A stretch of DNA of 64,000 bases from Kroppenstedtia guangzhouensis (lineage in GTDB: Bacteria > Bacillota > Bacilli > Thermoactinomycetales > DSM-45169), in NCBI RefSeq assembly GCF_014637345.1, contig NZ_BMEX01000003.1:312001-376000 (forward strand), written 5' to 3'. Both the position numbers and the translations under genes were made by a program. This document shows, piece by piece, positions 55,247 through 63,949 of this stretch (position 1 is its first letter; each line of letters opens with the position of its first letter). The notes below the pieces were generated by a model, which saw nothing but the letters and a program-made list of their open reading frames with translations, ran no database searches and was not told the DNA's origin.

Positions 55247-55314
55247 GTTGGGCCGTCCTGCTTACGTGGTAAATTACCCCAACCCTTCGTCTTATAAACC
55301 TAGCCCCCACCGGA

Positions 55315-55347
55315 AATAAAAACCTGCCCGGCTCTCACCGGGCAGGT
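55315..55347 (-). terminator. Rho-independent terminator after metX
   Basis: 10-bp perfect stem ACCTGCCCGG/CCGGGCAGGT, six-base loop, then TTTTATTT on the minus strand. Confidence 0.9.
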
Positions 55348-55369
55348 ACTCTTGCCCCTTTGGTTTTGA

Positions 55370-56500
55370 TCAACTGATCCGCCGTTCAATCCCGGCTCCA
55401 TTCAGCCCCTGATCGAGGAATTGCCGGATCCGAGGACCCGTCTTCTCATATTCCACCAGGAAAGCATCATGGCCGTATTCCGAAGAAATCTCCAGCAACT
55501 CACACTTCTTTCCCAGGTTCTTCAGCAGGGTGTACAATTCCCGTTGCTGTTGGACGGGAAACAGCTGATCTTCCCGAATTCCCACAACCAGCACTTCCGC
55601 CTCGATGGCGGCAAGGGCGGTCTCCACTCCTCCCCTGTTCCGGCCCAGGTCATGGGTGTCCATCGCCTTCAACAAGTAGAGGTAGCTGTTTGCATCGAAG
55701 CGTTGCACCAGCTTTTTTCCCTGGTGGCGAAGATAGCTTTCCACCTGAAACAGAGAGTCGGGTTGGATCACTGACCTGCCGGATTGTAGATTGCGGCTGA
55801 ACCGTTTTTCAAACAATTGCGGAGTCCGGTAGGTGACCATAGCCATCATTCGGGCCACCGCCAATCCTTGCACCGGTCCGGATCCGGGATAATAACTACC
55901 TTGCTGATAACCGGGATCAGTCAGAATCGCCTGGCGTCCGATATCATTGAAGGCGATCGCTGTGGGAGTAAGGGCGGCCGCGGTGGCGATGGGAACCAAC
56001 TTTCGTGCGAAGGTGGGGTACAAGATTCCCCATTCCAACACCAACATGCCACCCATGGAGCCCCCGATCACCATTTCCACACGCCTGATCCCCAGTTTCT
56101 CCAAGCACCGTTTTTGAACAGACACCATATCCCGGATACTGACCACGGGGAAATCAGTACCGTAAGGTTGACCTGTTGCGGGATTGGTGGAGGCCGGACC
56201 CGTCGTCCCCCCGCATCCCCCCAATACATTGAGGGTCAACACATGGTAGAGATTGGTATCGATACTTTTCCCTGGACCGATCAGGCCGTCCCACCAACCG
56301 GGTTGCTCTTGATCCCCCACCGCGTGGGCATCCCCGGTCAGCGCATGGCAGACCAGCACAATATTGCTCCCATCCGCCTCCGGCTCCCTTCCGGCCGCTT
56401 CCACCGCCACTTCCACTTGCGAAAGGGTTTCCCCATTCTCCAGTCGGACAGATCCGACAGATACCTTTTTCTTCTCGAAAATCCGGGTAGAGATCGGCAT
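55370..56500 (-). CDS. metX: Homoserine O-acetyltransferase MetX
   Basis: 376 residues from ATG 56500 (AGGGGG about seven bases upstream; ATG 56503 equally possible). Activates homoserine for methionine synthesis. Alpha/beta hydrolase fold with nucleophile Ser in VIGGSMGGMLVLEW, Asp in VGIREDQLFPVQQ and His in SEYGHDAFL; LNVLGGCGGTTGPAS is the family signature. The SAM-I riboswitch upstream supports the methionine role. Acetyl versus succinyl specificity is not proved by sequence alone. Confidence 0.93.
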   Translation of the reverse strand: MPISTRIFEKKKVSVGSVRLENGETLSQVEVAVEAAGREPEADGSNIVLVCHALTGDAHAVGDQEQPGWWDGLIGPGKSIDTNLYHVLTLNVLGGCGGTTGPASTNPATGQPYGTDFPVVSIRDMVSVQKRCLEKLGIRRVEMVIGGSMGGMLVLEWGILYPTFARKLVPIATAAALTPTAIAFNDIGRQAILTDPGYQQGSYYPGSGPVQGLAVARMMAMVTYRTPQLFEKRFSRNLQSGRSVIQPDSLFQVESYLRHQGKKLVQRFDANSYLYLLKAMDTHDLGRNRGGVETALAAIEAEVLVVGIREDQLFPVQQQRELYTLLKNLGKKCELLEISSEYGHDAFLVEYEKTGPRIRQFLDQGLNGAGIERRIS

Positions 56501-56547
56501 CATCCATCCCCCTGTCTCGCCGGTCATGGACCGAATATCGCCACAAG

Positions 56548-56728
56548 CAAAACACCCTCTTCACAATGAAGAGGGTGGGTAAATTCCGCCGGACATGGTC
56601 TTCCACGCCTCTTCTCATCTTCCGGGCTGACGCCCAGCAGGAGTTGGCACCTTTCCCTGTATAAAGGGGGTTGCCGCGGTTTCATCGGGCCAGTCCCTCA
56701 ACCGCTCTGGATAAGAAGAACATCGACC
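56548..56728 (-). promoter_or_regulatory. SAM-I riboswitch (S box) of metX
   Basis: The 5' part CTTATCCAGAGCGGTTGAGG (56717-56698), the GGCCCGATGAAACC core, CGGCAACC, AAGGTGCCAACTCC, and GATGAGAAG closing P1 are all visible. The terminator follows: ACCCTCTTC/GAAGAGGGT with GTTTTGC after it (56550-56577). High SAM would stop transcription before metX. Confidence 0.95.
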
Positions 56729-56741
56729 TATGCAATTTTGT

Positions 56742-56772
56742 TCATCATATGATGATTCCAGCGGATTGTCAA
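56742..56772 (-). promoter_or_regulatory. metX promoter overlapping a 14-bp palindrome
   Basis: TTGACA (56767-56772) and TATGAT (56744-56749), spacer 17, on the minus strand. The -10 lies inside the perfect palindrome TCATCATATGATGA (56742-56755), a plausible repressor site. The promoter sits right after the oppD stop. Confidence 0.65.
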
Positions 56773-56785
56773 GACGGGAACACCA

Positions 56786-57811
56786 TTATCTGGAGCCGAT
56801 GTTCACTTTCAGCCGGGCCTTTGGGTCCACCGAGGGAGCGTCGGGGTGTTCCAGCCAGCAGTGAACCTGATGAGATCCAGAGATCTCCGTCCTCTTCGGC
56901 ATCTCCTCGTGACAAATCTGCATGGCATGAGGACAGCGGTCGGCAAAGGGGCATCCTTGGGGCGGATCCAACAAATCCGGCGGTGATCCGGGAATGGGGA
57001 TCAAATCCTCTTCCCGTTTCTGGTCCAGTCTGGGCATGGAGCTCATCAATCCCCAAGTGTAGGGATGGCGGGAGCGGTAAAAAATATCTTCCGCGGTTCC
57101 GGTCTCCACCAGAAACCCTCCGTACATCACCGCCACCCGTCGGGCCATTTCCGCCACCACCCCCAGATCGTGAGTGATCAGAATAATAGCCGTCTCTGTC
57201 TTGTTTTGCAGTTCTTTCAACAAGTCCAGGATTTGTGCTTGAATGGTGACGTCCAAGGCTGTGGTCGGCTCATCGGCGATCAAAATCTTGGGATTGCAGG
57301 CCAGAGCGATAGCGATCATTGCACGTTGGCGCATCCCTCCACTGAATTGATGAGGATATTGATCCACCCGACTTTCCGGGTTGGGGATTCCCACCAGGCG
57401 AAGCATCTCCACCGCCCTTTCCCGGGCCTGGTCCTTTCCGTGGTTCTGATGCCACATCAACCCTTCCATGATCTGTTTACCCACAGTCATGGTCGGGTTG
57501 AGGGAGGTCATCGGGTCCTGAAAGATCATTCCGATCTCCGCTCCCCGAATCTTGAACATCTCCCGATCCGGTATTTGGGTCAAGTCTTTTCCTTCAAAGA
57601 GGAGCTCTCCTTGTTTGATCTTTCCCGGAGGAGAGGGGATCAACCGAATAATCGACTGAGCCGTCACACTTTTACCACTGCCCGATTCCCCCACAATGGC
57701 CAAGGTCTCCCCTTTCTCCAGCCGGAGATTCACCCCTCGCACTGCCTGGACTTCCCCGTTGTAGGTATTGAAAGATACATGAAGATCGTTGATTTCCAGT
57801 ATGGTTTTCAT
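56786..57811 (-). CDS. oppD: Oligopeptide ABC transporter ATP-binding protein OppD
   Basis: 341 residues. Walker [12 protein letters not shown] (about 38), signature FSGGMRQR, Walker [12 protein letters not shown], and C-terminal [11 protein letters not shown] with Cys typical of Opp/Dpp ATPases. ATG 57811 after GAGGTGAG. It is the last gene of the opp cluster; no oppF partner follows. Confidence 0.93.
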   Translation of the reverse strand: MKTILEINDLHVSFNTYNGEVQAVRGVNLRLEKGETLAIVGESGSGKSVTAQSIIRLIPSPPGKIKQGELLFEGKDLTQIPDREMFKIRGAEIGMIFQDPMTSLNPTMTVGKQIMEGLMWHQNHGKDQARERAVEMLRLVGIPNPESRVDQYPHQFSGGMRQRAMIAIALACNPKILIADEPTTALDVTIQAQILDLLKELQNKTETAIILITHDLGVVAEMARRVAVMYGGFLVETGTAEDIFYRSRHPYTWGLMSSMPRLDQKREEDLIPIPGSPPDLLDPPQGCPFADRCPHAMQICHEEMPKRTEISGSHQVHCWLEHPDAPSVDPKARLKVNIGSR

Positions 57812-57822
57812 CTGAGCTCACC

Positions 57823-58743
57823 TCACTTCCGCATTTTTGGATCCAGAGCATCCCGCAGCCCGTCGCCAAAGGCATTGAAGGCCAACAGGGTCAGACTGAG
57901 GAATAAAGCGGGGAAGAACAATCTCCACCATTCATCGGATAAAACTACCACCAGGGCATCATTGATCATCGTCCCCCAGCTGGCGATGGGAGCTTGAACC
58001 CCGAGTCCCAGAAAGCTGAGAAACGCCTCAGCAAAGATGGCATTGGGAACGGTAAAGGTGAGCATCACCAAGATCGGTCCCATCGTGTTGGGGATCAGAT
58101 GCTTCATCATCAGCCTTTTGGTGGAAGCTCCCAGGGCTTTGGAAGCCAGCACGAATTCCTGTTCCTTCAATTGGAGGATCTGTCCGCGAACCAGACGGGC
58201 CATATTCAACCATCCGGTGACAGTCAAGGCGATGATAATCGTCAATAAGCCCGGCCCCATCACCACCAGCAGCAAAATCACGACCAGGAGATAGGGAAGG
58301 CCCCACAGCACATCGACGATCCGCATCATGATCTCGTCGGTGCGCCCCCCTTTGTAACCGGAAATACCGCCGTACAAAACACCAACCACCAGATCGATCA
58401 GAGCAGCCACGATCCCAATCGTGAGTGAAATCCTCGCTCCGTACCAAGTGCGGACAAACATATCCCGCCCCAAATCGTCGGTTCCAAACCAATGATCACC
58501 GGATGGTTCCAGGTTCTTGCCGCTTTTGAGATCAATTCCATAGTATTCATAGGGAAGCATGTAAGGTCCCACCAGGGCCATTACCACGAGCAACAGAATG
58601 ACGATGAGGCCGCCCATGGCCAGCCAGTTTTTCTTTAAACGGATCCATGCATCCTTCCAATAAGAGACCCTGGGACGCCGAATCGCTTCCGCTTCTTTTG
58701 GCCTTCTTTCCACCCGTTGAAATTTTTCCACCGGAATCGCCAC
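57823..58743 (-). CDS. oppC: Oligopeptide ABC transporter permease OppC
   Basis: 306 residues, inner-membrane permease with about six helices and the N-terminal cytoplasmic extension of OppC/DppC. The ATPase-docking loop is ASKALGASTKRLMMKHLIPN; FLGLGVQAPIASWGTM is the OppC signature. GTG 58743, eleven bases after AAGGAGG, three bases past the oppB stop. Confidence 0.92.
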   Translation of the reverse strand: MAIPVEKFQRVERRPKEAEAIRRPRVSYWKDAWIRLKKNWLAMGGLIVILLLVVMALVGPYMLPYEYYGIDLKSGKNLEPSGDHWFGTDDLGRDMFVRTWYGARISLTIGIVAALIDLVVGVLYGGISGYKGGRTDEIMMRIVDVLWGLPYLLVVILLLVVMGPGLLTIIIALTVTGWLNMARLVRGQILQLKEQEFVLASKALGASTKRLMMKHLIPNTMGPILVMLTFTVPNAIFAEAFLSFLGLGVQAPIASWGTMINDALVVVLSDEWWRLFFPALFLSLTLLAFNAFGDGLRDALDPKMRK

Positions 58744-58746
58744 GGA

Positions 58747-59679
58747 TTAACTGGCCTCCTTCCCACTCAATTTGATGCGGGGATCAATCCAGCCGTACAA
58801 CAGATCCACCAGGAAGTTCATCAGAATCAAAAATGCCGAGTAAAAAATGGTAACCCCCATGATGACTGGATAATCCCGGTTCGTGATGCTCTCCACAAAA
58901 TACTTGCCCAACCCCGGGATCGCAAAGATCTGCTCCACCACAAAACTCCCGGTCAGGATGGACGCCGTCAGTGGGCCCATGATGGTGACCACAGGAATGA
59001 TCGCATTTCGCAAAGTATGACGGCTTATCACCCTGATTGGTGGGAGGCCTTTTGCCCGAGCCGTCCGGATGTAATCCTGACCGATCACTTCAAGCATACT
59101 GGACCTCATCAACCGTGTGACCAAAGCCAGGGGTGAAAAAGCCAGGACGATCGAAGGAAGGATGGTTTTTTCAAATTCTCCCCAACCCCAGACAGGCAAC
59201 AGATTCCAATTCATTCCGAAATACTTCTGAAAAAGGGGAGCCAACACAAACGCAGGCACTGATAATCCGATCACCGCCAACACCATCAAAATATAGTCGG
59301 ACATCCGGTTTTGGCGGGCTGCAGCGATCATGCCCATCACAATCCCCGCCACCAATGCGACCAGGATGGATTGAATTCCTAAATGAGCGGAAACGGGAAA
59401 CCCCTCTTCCAAAATGTCATTAACGGTTCGGGTTGTGCTTTTAATCGAGATCCCCAGATCAAACATCGCAAGATTGCCCAAATACTGGACATACTGTACC
59501 GGTAACGGCTTGTCCAATCCGTATTTTGCCTTCAGGTTCTCCAATGTTTGCTTGGGCAACTTTTTCTCAGAAGTGAACGGATCCCCCGGAATCGAATGCA
59601 TCAGGACAAATGTGAGCGAAGCAATCAGCCATAAGGAGACAAGCATCAATACCAGGCGTTTTCCCACATAACGAAACAA
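58747..59679 (-). CDS. oppB: Oligopeptide ABC transporter permease OppB
   Basis: 310 residues from TTG 59679, eight bases after GGGAGG; the frame to 59709 is in the upstream hairpin region. Typical start MFRYVGKRLVLMLVSLW, a periplasmic loop after helix 1 (HSIPGDPFTSEKK), and the docking loop TARAKGLPPIRVISRHTLRNA. Six membrane helices. Confidence 0.92.
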   Translation of the reverse strand: MFRYVGKRLVLMLVSLWLIASLTFVLMHSIPGDPFTSEKKLPKQTLENLKAKYGLDKPLPVQYVQYLGNLAMFDLGISIKSTTRTVNDILEEGFPVSAHLGIQSILVALVAGIVMGMIAAARQNRMSDYILMVLAVIGLSVPAFVLAPLFQKYFGMNWNLLPVWGWGEFEKTILPSIVLAFSPLALVTRLMRSSMLEVIGQDYIRTARAKGLPPIRVISRHTLRNAIIPVVTIMGPLTASILTGSFVVEQIFAIPGLGKYFVESITNRDYPVIMGVTIFYSAFLILMNFLVDLLYGWIDPRIKLSGKEAS

Positions 59680-59710
59680 CCTCTGCACCTCCCAACATCC
59701 ATGGGACAAA

Positions 59711-59741
59711 CCAAGTCACCCGCCTGAGGTGGGTGACTTGG
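59711..59741 (-). repeat. Hairpin between oppA and oppB
   Basis: 11-bp perfect stem CCAAGTCACCC/GGGTGACTTGG with a nine-base loop. Only TTTG follows on the minus strand, so it is at best a leaky terminator. Its place after the binding-protein gene suggests 3' protection of oppA mRNA. Confidence 0.7.
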
Positions 59742-59760
59742 CTCCCCGACAAAGTTCATT

Positions 59761-61407
59761 TTATTTCTCAGTCAGATAGGCCTCTTCGTAATAAACACTG
59801 CCATCGATCGCCCGGTACACGTTTTTCACATAATCTTTATCCATGTACACCCGGGTGTACCAATACAAAGGTGCCACCGGCATCTCATCCATCAAAATAT
59901 CCTCAGCATCGTGCAGCGCCTTCATCCGCACCTTCTGATCCGCCGTTGATTTCGCTTTCTTGATCAGCTCATCATATTTCTTGTTGCTGAATTTGGTATC
60001 GTTGTTTCCGGAATCGGTCATATACACATCCATGAAGGTCATCGGATCGATGTAATCGGGCAACCATCCAAAGCGGGCAAAATCAAAATCACCGGCTGTC
60101 TTCCGCTCCAAAAAGACCTTCCACTCCACATTTCCCAGCTTGACATTCACATCCAGGTTTTCCTTCCACATCTGCTGCAAGGCCTCTGCGATCTTCTTGT
60201 GACCATCATCTGTGTTGTAAAGATAGGTCATCTCGGGCATCTTTTCCAGCCCTTCCTCTTTCAGCCCTTCTTCCAGCAGTTTTTTCGCTTCGTCGGCTTG
60301 AGCCGTCGGCTCTATATACTTGCCATGCACTTCGGCAAAGTCTTTCCCTGCGGCAAAGTCCGGCATCCCCCAAGGCACCCAGCCGTTGGCCGGCTCTTGC
60401 CCGCCCTCCAGCACATTCTCCACAATCTGCTTTCGATCGATCGCCAGGGAAAAAGCCTTACGTACTTTTTTGTTGTTGAAGGGTTTCTTTTTAGTGTTGA
60501 ATTCCACTGTGTAAGTGGCGATTTGCGGGGCTCCCTTGGCTTCCCCGCTGTCCAACAGTTTCTTGGTCAGATCCGTGGGCACGATATTGGAGTTGGAGGA
60601 ATCAACATCTCCCGTCTGGAACATCTGATAGCCGGTTTTTGGTTCCGCGATAAAGGGCAAGTTGATTTGGGTCAATTTCACCTTATCGGCGTCATAATAC
60701 TTGTCGTTCTTCTCCAACACGATCTTGGCATCGTGCTTCCAACTCTTCACCTTAAAAGGACCGTTACATACATAACTGTCCGCTTCACTGGCCCAGTCCT
60801 TGTTTTTCTCGACCACTTTTTTCGGCACAGGCCTCAAGGAATAGAAGGTGGTCAAACTGAGAAAATAGGGGGTCGGCTGTTCCAGTTCCACTTCCAGAGT
60901 TTTGTCGTCCACCGCTTTAACTCCCACATCATCGGCTTTAGCCTTACCTTTGTTATATTTCTCCCCATTTTTCAAATAGAAAAGCTGATAAGCGTAGACC
61001 GCACCGTTTTTCGGGTCCAGCATCCGTTTCCATGCATATTCAAAATCCTCCGCGGTGACCGGATCTCCGTTGGACCACTGGGCATCACGGAGATGGAAGG
61101 TGATTTTGGTCATATCCTCGTTGGCATCCCACTTCTCAGCGATCCCGGGAATCGCTTCCCCATTTTTACCCATTTTAGTGAGACCCACCATCGTTTGAGC
61201 TAAAATATCCCCTGAAACACTGTCCTTCGCCTGCAGAGGATCCAACCCCGGCGGTTCGCTGGGGATATTGCCCAACGTGATTTCCTGCTTCTCCGCCAGT
61301 TCTCCTGTTCCGGCTTTGTCCGCGCTGTTCCCTCCCCCGCAAGCAGCCAAAACGACCATGCTGAGGATGGCCAGGAACGCAATCCCCCTGGAAATTCCTT
61401 TGCCCAT
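59761..61407 (-). CDS. oppA: Oligopeptide-binding lipoprotein OppA
   Basis: 548 residues. Signal peptide and lipobox VVLAAC (Cys at about 23), then family-5 binding-protein fold: SEPPGLDPLQAKDSVS, FHLRDAQWSNGDPVTAEDFEYAWKR (type signature), and a C-terminal WYTRVYMDKDYVKNV. Captures peptides outside the membrane for OppBCD. It is the first gene of the cluster; the upstream 280 bases show no clear promoter. Confidence 0.93.
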   Translation of the reverse strand: MGKGISRGIAFLAILSMVVLAACGGGNSADKAGTGELAEKQEITLGNIPSEPPGLDPLQAKDSVSGDILAQTMVGLTKMGKNGEAIPGIAEKWDANEDMTKITFHLRDAQWSNGDPVTAEDFEYAWKRMLDPKNGAVYAYQLFYLKNGEKYNKGKAKADDVGVKAVDDKTLEVELEQPTPYFLSLTTFYSLRPVPKKVVEKNKDWASEADSYVCNGPFKVKSWKHDAKIVLEKNDKYYDADKVKLTQINLPFIAEPKTGYQMFQTGDVDSSNSNIVPTDLTKKLLDSGEAKGAPQIATYTVEFNTKKKPFNNKKVRKAFSLAIDRKQIVENVLEGGQEPANGWVPWGMPDFAAGKDFAEVHGKYIEPTAQADEAKKLLEEGLKEEGLEKMPEMTYLYNTDDGHKKIAEALQQMWKENLDVNVKLGNVEWKVFLERKTAGDFDFARFGWLPDYIDPMTFMDVYMTDSGNNDTKFSNKKYDELIKKAKSTADQKVRMKALHDAEDILMDEMPVAPLYWYTRVYMDKDYVKNVYRAIDGSVYYEEAYLTEK

Positions 61408-61686
61408 TACTCATTCAACCCCCTTGAGATCAGTGTCCGGGTTCGAAATCGTCCCGTCTCCATCCGGACAAACCCATCCGATAGGACTTAACGATGATGA
61501 CCCATTCCATCGGACGACTTCACCCCAACCTGTATAACTATATTCTGAGTTCATCGAAAAAATCCTTCCCAATCCTCCGATCTTTCCCCTATTGCGGATT
61601 ATTCAAAAAATATAGAATGGAGAGCACCCGGAAGAGAAGATTCCCTTCCAGGTGGTTGAGACCGGGGGGATGTTTTTCAGAAATAT

Positions 61687-62196
61687 TCATAAACCCGCTG
61701 TCGTCAACGCCGATCCCTTCACATCCAGACCAAAGACGGTATGAAGTTCCCGTACGGCCTTGCCAGCTTGTTCCCTGGGAATGACACAGGAAATTTTGAT
61801 TTCCGAGGTGGACACCATCTTGATCCGGATACCGGAATCCGACATGGAGGTGAACATCTTGGCCGCCACTCCCGGATTGGTGACCATTCCGGCACCCACC
61901 GCGGAAACTTTGGCCAGCCCTGTTTCCGATAAGATCTTCAGGTGACCCAACTCTTCCCGGTGGCTTTCGATCACCTGGCCAGCCAGTTCCGATTCCTTCT
62001 CATGAACGCTGAAAGCCACGTCGATCCGCTCATCGTCATGTTCACTGGTCACGATCATATCCACATTGATTCGGGCATCCGCCAGCTTTTGAAACAGCCG
62101 GGTCAAAGTTTCCGTGCGGTTGGGAAGTCCCAACACTTTGATGCGTGCCACATCCAGGTCGTGGGCCACTCCCCTCACATTCAATTCTTCTTCCAT
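61687..62196 (-). CDS. Aspartate kinase beta subunit, internal start in lysC
   Basis: ATG 62196, in frame with lysC, preceded by AAGGAGG (62205-62211) at 8 bases. It would make the 169-residue ACT half alone. B. subtilis aspartokinase II is an alpha2beta2 enzyme whose beta subunit comes from just such an internal start; here the ribosome site is seen, the product is inferred. Confidence 0.65.
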   Translation of the reverse strand: MEEELNVRGVAHDLDVARIKVLGLPNRTETLTRLFQKLADARINVDMIVTSEHDDERIDVAFSVHEKESELAGQVIESHREELGHLKILSETGLAKVSAVGAGMVTNPGVAAKMFTSMSDSGIRIKMVSTSEIKISCVIPREQAGKAVRELHTVFGLDVKGSALTTAGL

Positions 62197-62931
62197 GCTG
62201 TCCGCCTCCTTCACCCAGGTTCCTTCCTCCTCGACAAAACTGGACCGAACCACCAGTGGGACGCGGTGGGTCATCGCACATTCGACAGATCGGGGGTGCA
62301 GTACCCCGGCCCCCAGATTGGCCAGTTCCAACATTTCCTCAAAACTGATTTCGGAAAGCTTCCCCGCCTTGGGTGCAATCCGTGGATCCGCCGTAAACAC
62401 ACCTGTCACATCTGTATAGATCTCGCATCGGTCCGCCTTGAGTGCGGCCGCCAATGCAACTGCCGTGGTATCGGACCCGCCCCGGCCCAAGGTGGTGATC
62501 TCCCCTTCCTCCGAAACCCCCTGGAAACCGGCCACGATCACAATTTCCCCCCGATCCAAACTTTTCAGGATATTGGTTGTATCGATCTGTTCAATCCTTG
62601 CACTCCCGTGAACTTCATCGGTGCGAATCCCCGCTTGCCAACCGGTCATCGGGCAGGCTTGAACCCCCAATTCCAACAGAGCCATGGACAAGAGAGAGAT
62701 ACTGACCTGCTCCCCGGTCGTCAACAGAACATCCATCTCCCGCTGCGGCGGGTCGACACTGATCTCTTTCGCCAAGGCGACCAACTGATCGGTGGTCTTT
62801 CCCATGGCAGAGACCGTTACCACCACCTGGTCGCCCTTCGCCCGGGTACGGGCGATCCGTTCCCCCACCTTTTTGATCCGTTCCACACTTCCGACGGATG
62901 TTCCGCCAAACTTTTGAACCACAAGTCCCAT
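61687..62931 (-). CDS. lysC: Aspartate kinase (lysine-sensitive type, LysC)
   Basis: 414 residues. Phosphorylates aspartate, first step of the lysine, threonine and methionine pathway. N-terminal VQKFGGTSVG and GRGGSDTTAVALAAAL belong to the kinase domain (1-240); two ACT domains (about 265-414) bind the feedback amino acid. A lysine riboswitch upstream fits the B. subtilis aspartokinase II class. Inside the gene an ATG at 62196 (codon 246) has AAGGAGG eight bases upstream: an in-frame start for a beta subunit of 169 residues made of the ACT part. Confidence 0.95.
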   Translation of the reverse strand: MGLVVQKFGGTSVGSVERIKKVGERIARTRAKGDQVVVTVSAMGKTTDQLVALAKEISVDPPQREMDVLLTTGEQVSISLLSMALLELGVQACPMTGWQAGIRTDEVHGSARIEQIDTTNILKSLDRGEIVIVAGFQGVSEEGEITTLGRGGSDTTAVALAAALKADRCEIYTDVTGVFTADPRIAPKAGKLSEISFEEMLELANLGAGVLHPRSVECAMTHRVPLVVRSSFVEEEGTWVKEADSMEEELNVRGVAHDLDVARIKVLGLPNRTETLTRLFQKLADARINVDMIVTSEHDDERIDVAFSVHEKESELAGQVIESHREELGHLKILSETGLAKVSAVGAGMVTNPGVAAKMFTSMSDSGIRIKMVSTSEIKISCVIPREQAGKAVRELHTVFGLDVKGSALTTAGL

Positions 62932-62984
62932 GTCGGTTTGTGCTCTCCTCTCCTCATATCATCATATACGGCCCTGCCGAAACT

Positions 62985-63240
62985 GAAAAAGGCGACAGCA
63001 GGCAGTTCCAGCTGTCGCCTCAACGGACGAAAACAGCCTCGATCGCTCCCAGTGATACAGTGCTCCACGTCTCCCTCGACAGGGGTCGTGACAGTCCCGC
63101 CTTTTTTCAAGAACGGGCCCAGTTCCCAAGCCCCGCGGCGGGCCGGAAACTTCGGCGAATCTCCCTTTCCCCGCCGATCCACGGCAACCGCAGCCTCCCA
63201 ACGGGTACTGATGACGATCCGCTCCTCTAGTTCACACCGA
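62985..63240 (-). promoter_or_regulatory. Lysine riboswitch (L box) of lysC
   Basis: Conserved pieces in order on the minus strand: AGAGGAGCGGATCG (63229-63216), CATCAGTACCC, AAAGGGAGATTCGCCGAAGTTT, AACTGGGCCC and GAGCACTGTATCACTGGGAGC. The terminator GGCGACAGC/GCTGTCGCC with T5 follows (62986-63019). Lysine binding would stop transcription of lysC. Confidence 0.9.
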
Positions 63241-63319
63241 ACGTGAGGATTACAACTATTCAATTTCCGGCGAGTGGGCAAAGATCCGGGTTCCCCCCGC
63301 CCGTCATCTGGTTGTATAG

Positions 63320-63348
63320 ATCCTACCACAGAGACTCCTTCTCCACAA
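63320..63348 (-). promoter_or_regulatory. Candidate promoter of lysC
   Basis: TTGTGG (63343-63348) and TAGGAT (63320-63325) with a 17-bp spacer on the minus strand, about 85 bp ahead of the L box. Confidence 0.45.
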
Positions 63349-63485
63349 GCGGAGATTTCAGCCTGTTTCCGCGTGTACACCTGTGACAGTGGACGGATGG
63401 GAGTGCTCAATTCCCCTGAGGAAAAAAAGGGATCTGAGAGTGACCGAAATGAATATTAGAGGATGATCAGTCAGTGCGGGTGGAT

Positions 63486-63809
63486 TCAGCCGTATTTTTT
63501 CAACAGGGATTGCAATCGGACAGCAAGGGACAGATCCCCTTTCACCTTCAGCTTTCCCGTCATGAACGCAGTGGTGGGATTCAATTTGCCTGCGGTCAAT
63601 CTCGCAAAGTTCGCCTCCGACATGGTCAGAATGCAGTCGGCATCAAACTCTTCCCCTGCCCGGTATTCCGCGGATCCCCCCGCCAGTCTGACCTGATGTA
63701 CCCCTGAGCCTTCGATGTCAAATTGGTAGACGGCATCAATCCCCTGGATTCCCCCCGGTTCCCGGTTCATTTTGTCTGTGAGTTGAGTGATGGCCTCTTG
63801 GATGGACAT
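63486..63809 (-). CDS. SCP2 sterol-binding domain protein
   Basis: 107 residues from ATG 63809, seven bases after GGGGGG; the longer start at 63842 lies in the operator. The SCP2 lipid-binding fold is shown by AVYQFDIEGSGVHQVRLAGG, ADCILTMSEANFARLTAGKLNPTTAFMTGKLKVKGDLSLAVRL. It probably carries fatty acyl chains or similar lipids. A FadR-like palindrome and a strong promoter precede it, which fits a fatty-acid role. Confidence 0.88.
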   Translation of the reverse strand: MSIQEAITQLTDKMNREPGGIQGIDAVYQFDIEGSGVHQVRLAGGSAEYRAGEEFDADCILTMSEANFARLTAGKLNPTTAFMTGKLKVKGDLSLAVRLQSLLKKYG

Positions 63810-63824
63810 GCTGGAACCCCCCGA

Positions 63825-63840
63825 GAATGAATACTCATTC
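63825..63840. promoter_or_regulatory. FadR-like operator
   Basis: Palindrome GAATGA-ATAC-TCATTC (63825-63840), extended by AT on the right. It is close to the B. subtilis FadR box (TGAATGAnTAnTCATTCA). It lies about 10-30 bp after the expected transcription start, a position for repression. Confidence 0.7.
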
Positions 63841-63857
63841 ATATTTGGATCGGAATC

Positions 63858-63886
63858 ATTTTATTATGGGGAACATCCTTTGTCAA
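63858..63886 (-). promoter_or_regulatory. sigma-A promoter of the SCP2 gene
   Basis: TTGACA (63881-63886) and TAAAAT (63858-63863), spacer 17, on the minus strand. Confidence 0.8.
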
Positions 63887-63920
63887 TGACGCCTCGTCCC
63901 AACATACATAAAACGTTAAC

Positions 63921-63949
63921 TTGGCTTTCCTTCATCCGGGCAGTATAAT
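63921..63949 (+). promoter_or_regulatory. sigma-A promoter reading out of the window
   Basis: TTGGCT (63921-63926) and perfect TATAAT (63944-63949), spacer 17, on the plus strand. The gene it drives begins past the right edge. Confidence 0.7.
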
